From Gnetum montanum (lineage: Eukaryota; Streptophyta; Gnetopsida; Gnetales; Gnetaceae): DNA of 64,000 nt. Both the position numbers and the translations under genes were made by a program. Under the pieces are notes generated by a model. It searched no databases and was not told where the DNA came from. It saw only the letters and a program-made list of their open reading frames with translations. Shown in pieces: positions 61,180 through 64,000 of the stretch. The DNA is taken from the NCBI GenBank assembly GCA_015680685.1, contig MNCI01020774.1:447490-511489 (forward strand), given 5' to 3'. Within the stretch, counting starts at the first letter, position 1, and each line of letters opens with the position of its first letter.

Positions 61180-62430
61180 AAGTGATCCCCCACTCATGAA
61201 GTTTGGTCTTATAAATCCATACAGCATCATCAGTATACTAATCCTCCAAATGGATCAAGTATTCATGTCACTTAACTCCTTAGAGTACTAGAAGCTTTCC
61301 TCTGCTTGAGTATGATTACCTTCCTTTCCATTAAAGGCTTGGACTAATCAATATCCCCTTTCAACTCATGAATGCTACTCTATAGCTTATCCATGATAGT
61401 GTGCAAGATCTAAAACATTAAATACATAGGACATATGAACATTATTTGGTAAATCAATTTCAAAAACATTCTCATTAATTTTAGCCTTGATTTTCAAAGG
61501 CCCCATTTTCTTCGCTTTTAATTTGAAGAAGTTAACACCTTTCAACTGCTTCTTCTTCAAGTGCATCCTATCCAAGTCACCAATAGCAAAATTAGTCTTC
61601 CATTTGTTCTCATTCCTCTTGAGGACTCTCTCTTCAACCTTCCTCTCTAGATTTGATTTTACTCATTCATGGAGATCCCTTATCTCTTACACAAAATTAG
61701 CACTAAGTTGTGCTTCACCATTAAAGCTCTTCAAAGTGTTCACCATCTTTGAAAAAAATCCATAATTCAACTCAAATGAGCTTTTTCCAATAGCATTGAA
61801 AGCATCATTATATGAAAATTTAGCATGACACAACAATGTTTCCCACCTGTTTGGCTATCCATCACATAAATATCTCAATATGTTTATCAAGGATGTATTC
61901 ATCACCTAGAAAAATTTAACTTTGTTCCTAAAATTTTCCAAAGAGACCTCCAAAAATGACTTGTGAACTTGTAGTCTCTATCACTAATAATGTTGAAACG
62001 AATACCATGTAAGTTCATAACATGCTGGAAAAATAAATTTGCAACATGAGAAGCAACACTCATCTTCTTGCATGGAGTAAAATGTGCCATCTTGGAGAAC
62101 ATATTTACAACAATAAAAATTGCATCATTCCCACTCTTGATCTTTGGAATACCACTCACAAAGTCCACTAACATACTTTTCCATGCACCTTTGGGAATTG
62201 ACAAAGGCATATAGTGTCCATCCATACCTTTGAACTTTTGACATGTTAAGTACTCCACAAATTTCAAAACTTCAATTGAAATACTAGGCCAAAAATAGTA
62301 CCTACCCATAAGTTCCAATGATTTATCCCTATCCATATGACCTACCATGTTACTAAAATTCTTTTGAAACAAAATCATATTTCCAAAATCATAATTAGAA
62401 ATACATAACTTACCATTCTTCAATAACAAT
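61180..62430 (-). pseudogene. Chromovirus integrase and chromodomain remnant
   Basis: Open part 62429-61902: zinc-finger end (LTCQKFKG), first catalytic D in LVDFVSGIPK, second in ISDRDYKFTSHFW. The reading continues with breaks through NAIGKSSFELNYG to 61575-61387 (KMGPLKIKAKINENVFEIDL, the GPF/Y-type module). A chromodomain trace lies at ~61190-61268 (EYLIHLED, TDDAVWIYKTKLHEWGI) with one stop inside. In the living family the chromodomain steers integration to heterochromatin. Broken by several stops and shifts. Confidence 0.75.
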
Positions 62431-62442
62431 TGATTTTAAATA

Positions 62443-63510
62443 TGATCTTTTGGTATGTAAAAACCTTAAGGAAAATGAATTGCATAAAATGTTTGTTGTG
62501 GATGATGTATTTATAAGACATGAACAAGAACTCCATATAAGAACTGAGGACTCAAGAAACTCAAGATCTACAATGAAAAAATAAAGTAAAGACTACATAG
62601 GCTAAGATGAGAACATGAAGAAAAATGAAGGTTACAAACCAAATGAACATGCTCCAAGGGCTGGGAAAAAGACAAATTGATAGAAGAAAGCCTTAAAAGA
62701 TAAGAGCTCAAAAGTTGAGGAGATGTCTCTATCCTAGAGAAGACGTCTCCCCAGAGAAGTCACATAGAAGACATCCCATTTTCTAGTGAGATGTCTCTCC
62801 TAAATTGAGGCCAATCTCAAGTAGATGTCCCAACTTCAAACAAAACATCTACAATAGCAGCTAGGTAGCTATTGCATGAAGTCTTAGGAGTTTTCAAAAA
62901 TTTCAAGGCTATAAGAAGATCCTAAATTCTTGGAAATTGTACAAGAATTGTTCACATTAGATCACTCATTGTCCCATCTATGATATTTTATTCTAGTTCT
63001 TCATTGTAACATCATTTGCTTGGTTATATGTTGTATTGAGCTTTAATGACAAGGACTTGTAAATTTAGTTACATTATTTCCTTGTGTCTTTTTATTTTTC
63101 TTGTAGCCCTATGAGGTTGATGTGATTATTGCAAGAAGGAATTCTCATTAAGCTTGTTGGAACCCTATGGGGTTGAATGGTTTTGTAGCATCAAAACACT
63201 TTAGAGTAGAGCTTAAATTTTGTAAAGATTATGGAATCCTTGAAATTCTAATTTTTTTGGGACCTTACAAGGTTGAGTGGTTTCATAGTGATGAAACACT
63301 TTGGTATGGAGCTAAGAGCTTGTATAGGATGTTGAGTCTTTCAAACCCTATTTTATTGAGAAACATAGTCTAGAGGTATGCACAAATTCTACCCTTTGAG
63401 TATGGAAGTATCCAAGTTGGGGAACCACATAAAATTTGATGTTTTTGTGTGATAGGTGCAATTTCAATTGGGGAAATTATTCAACCCTTCTTCTAAGTTC
63501 TTGATCCACA
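62443..63510 (+). repeat. C4 5' LTR
   Basis: 1068 bp. Motif cluster at 62720-62850 with one intact GACGTC (62742-62747) among GATGTC/GACATC copies. Confidence 0.75.
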
Positions 63511-63512
63511 AG

Positions 63513-63524
63513 TGGTATTAGAGC
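63513..63524 (+). other. C4 primer-binding site (initiator Met tRNA)
   Basis: TGGTATTAGAGC two bases after the LTR, identical to that of C1. Confidence 0.85.
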
Positions 63525-63565
63525 TTGGTACTCTTACGTTTAGCTTCAAATTTCAAAGAGTAAAC

Positions 63566-64000
63566 TATGGAGAAGATATCCTACATAAAATTACTAATGT
63601 TTGAAAAGTTTGATTTTTCCTATTGGAAGGCAAGGATGTGAGGCTTCTTTGAGTTAATTGAGTTTGAGGTATGAAAGTCCATCCTTGAAGGCTACACACC
63701 AGCTACTGACAGTGCATCAAAGGCCCTCAATCCATAGAGCAAGTGAACACTAGAAGAAAGAGATAAGTTTATGTATGATTCTAAAGAAAAAAATATTGAT
63801 ATTATGCATTAAATAAATTTAAATTTAATAGAATAGCTATATGTAGAAATACCAAAGAAATTTGGGAAACCTTAGAAACTACCTATGAGAGAAAATCTAT
63901 AGTTAAACAATCCAAACTCTTGGTTTTGCAAAGTGAGTACAACAAACTCAAAATGAGAGAAGGAGAAAAGATAAAAGATTATTTTTCTAGGGTAAACGAT
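63566..64000 (+). pseudogene. C4 gag, partial and broken
   Basis: ATG 42 bases after the primer site, reading MEKISYIKLLMFEKFDFSYW, then a TGA and further stops; SILEGYTPATD is the same block as in C1 gag. The reading continues to the window end in a shifted frame (QSKLLVLQSEYNKLKMREGE). Confidence 0.7.

Larger units (their letters stand above)
60379..62442 (-). mobile_element. Chromovirus (Ty3/gypsy with chromodomain), 3' part
   Basis: 3' LTR at 60379-61124 (TGTAGAAC to GTTCCTACA), polypurine tract, chromodomain and integrase, cut at 62442 by the 5' LTR of C4. Order and integrase type place it in the chromovirus clade. Confidence 0.8.
62443..64000 (+). mobile_element. C4: copia element, 5' LTR and gag start
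   Basis: LTR 62443-63510 (TGATCTTTTGG to GATCCACA), primer site, then gag running out of the window. Its LTR ends and gag resemble C1 and C3, so it may be of the same gag-only type, which the window cannot show. Confidence 0.8.

Overview
This window is intergenic plant nuclear DNA made almost entirely of nested LTR retrotransposons. The evidence is plant-type Ty1/copia elements with an initiator-Met-tRNA primer site, Ty3/gypsy elements of the Tat/Ogre lineage (second, aRNH-type RNase H; intron before RT), a chromodomain Ty3/gypsy element, and strong loss of CpG and CAG cytosines as expected for heavily methylated plant repeats. The age and density of the copies suit a large-genome seed plant, possibly a gymnosperm, but the sequence alone does not prove that. 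I see no intact host gene, rRNA, tRNA or CRISPR array.

Layout. (1) 1-~27640: a very old minus-strand Tat/Ogre-like element (E1): 3' LTR, pol, a very long intron-like block, gag-protease, 5' LTR. Its left LTR is cut by the window edge. A gag-only copia element (C1, 14247-20353, plus strand) sits inside it. (2) ~28908-34058: a second gag-only copia element (C3), its 3' LTR cut by an unclassified LTR-like sequence starting at 34059. (3) 34059-36942: unclassified. (4) 36943-~52180: a second old minus-strand Tat/Ogre-like element (E2). (5) 53089-60378: a much younger, CpG-rich minus-strand Tat element (E3) with pol broken by only five stop codons; a 291-base run of N lies in its intron. (6) 60379-62442: 3' part of a minus-strand chromovirus. 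(7) 62443-64000: 5' LTR and gag start of a third copia element (C4).

Most notable: E1 and E2 both carry, in the block between protease and RT and on the strand opposite to gag-pol, the remains of one multi-exon gene. Its first exon is 125 bp in both, with an ATG and a GTACC donor at matching positions, and its last coding exons align over about 88 residues. Upstream of this gene, in the leader before gag, and inside the LTRs, each element carries arrays of its own short, partly palindromic motif, apparently derived from a CCAACGT core. The layout suggests an element-encoded protein sharing cis-sites with the LTR promoter; this is inference.

A second theme is motif decay. The copia LTRs and the unrelated chromovirus LTR all carry arrays of GACATC/GATGTC. 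At homologous positions in paired LTRs the two forms swap, which fits decay of an original palindrome GACGTC by deamination on either strand; one GACGTC survives at 62742. The five pol stops in E3 are likewise all explicable by C-to-T change (four TAG probably from CAG, one TGA from CGA).
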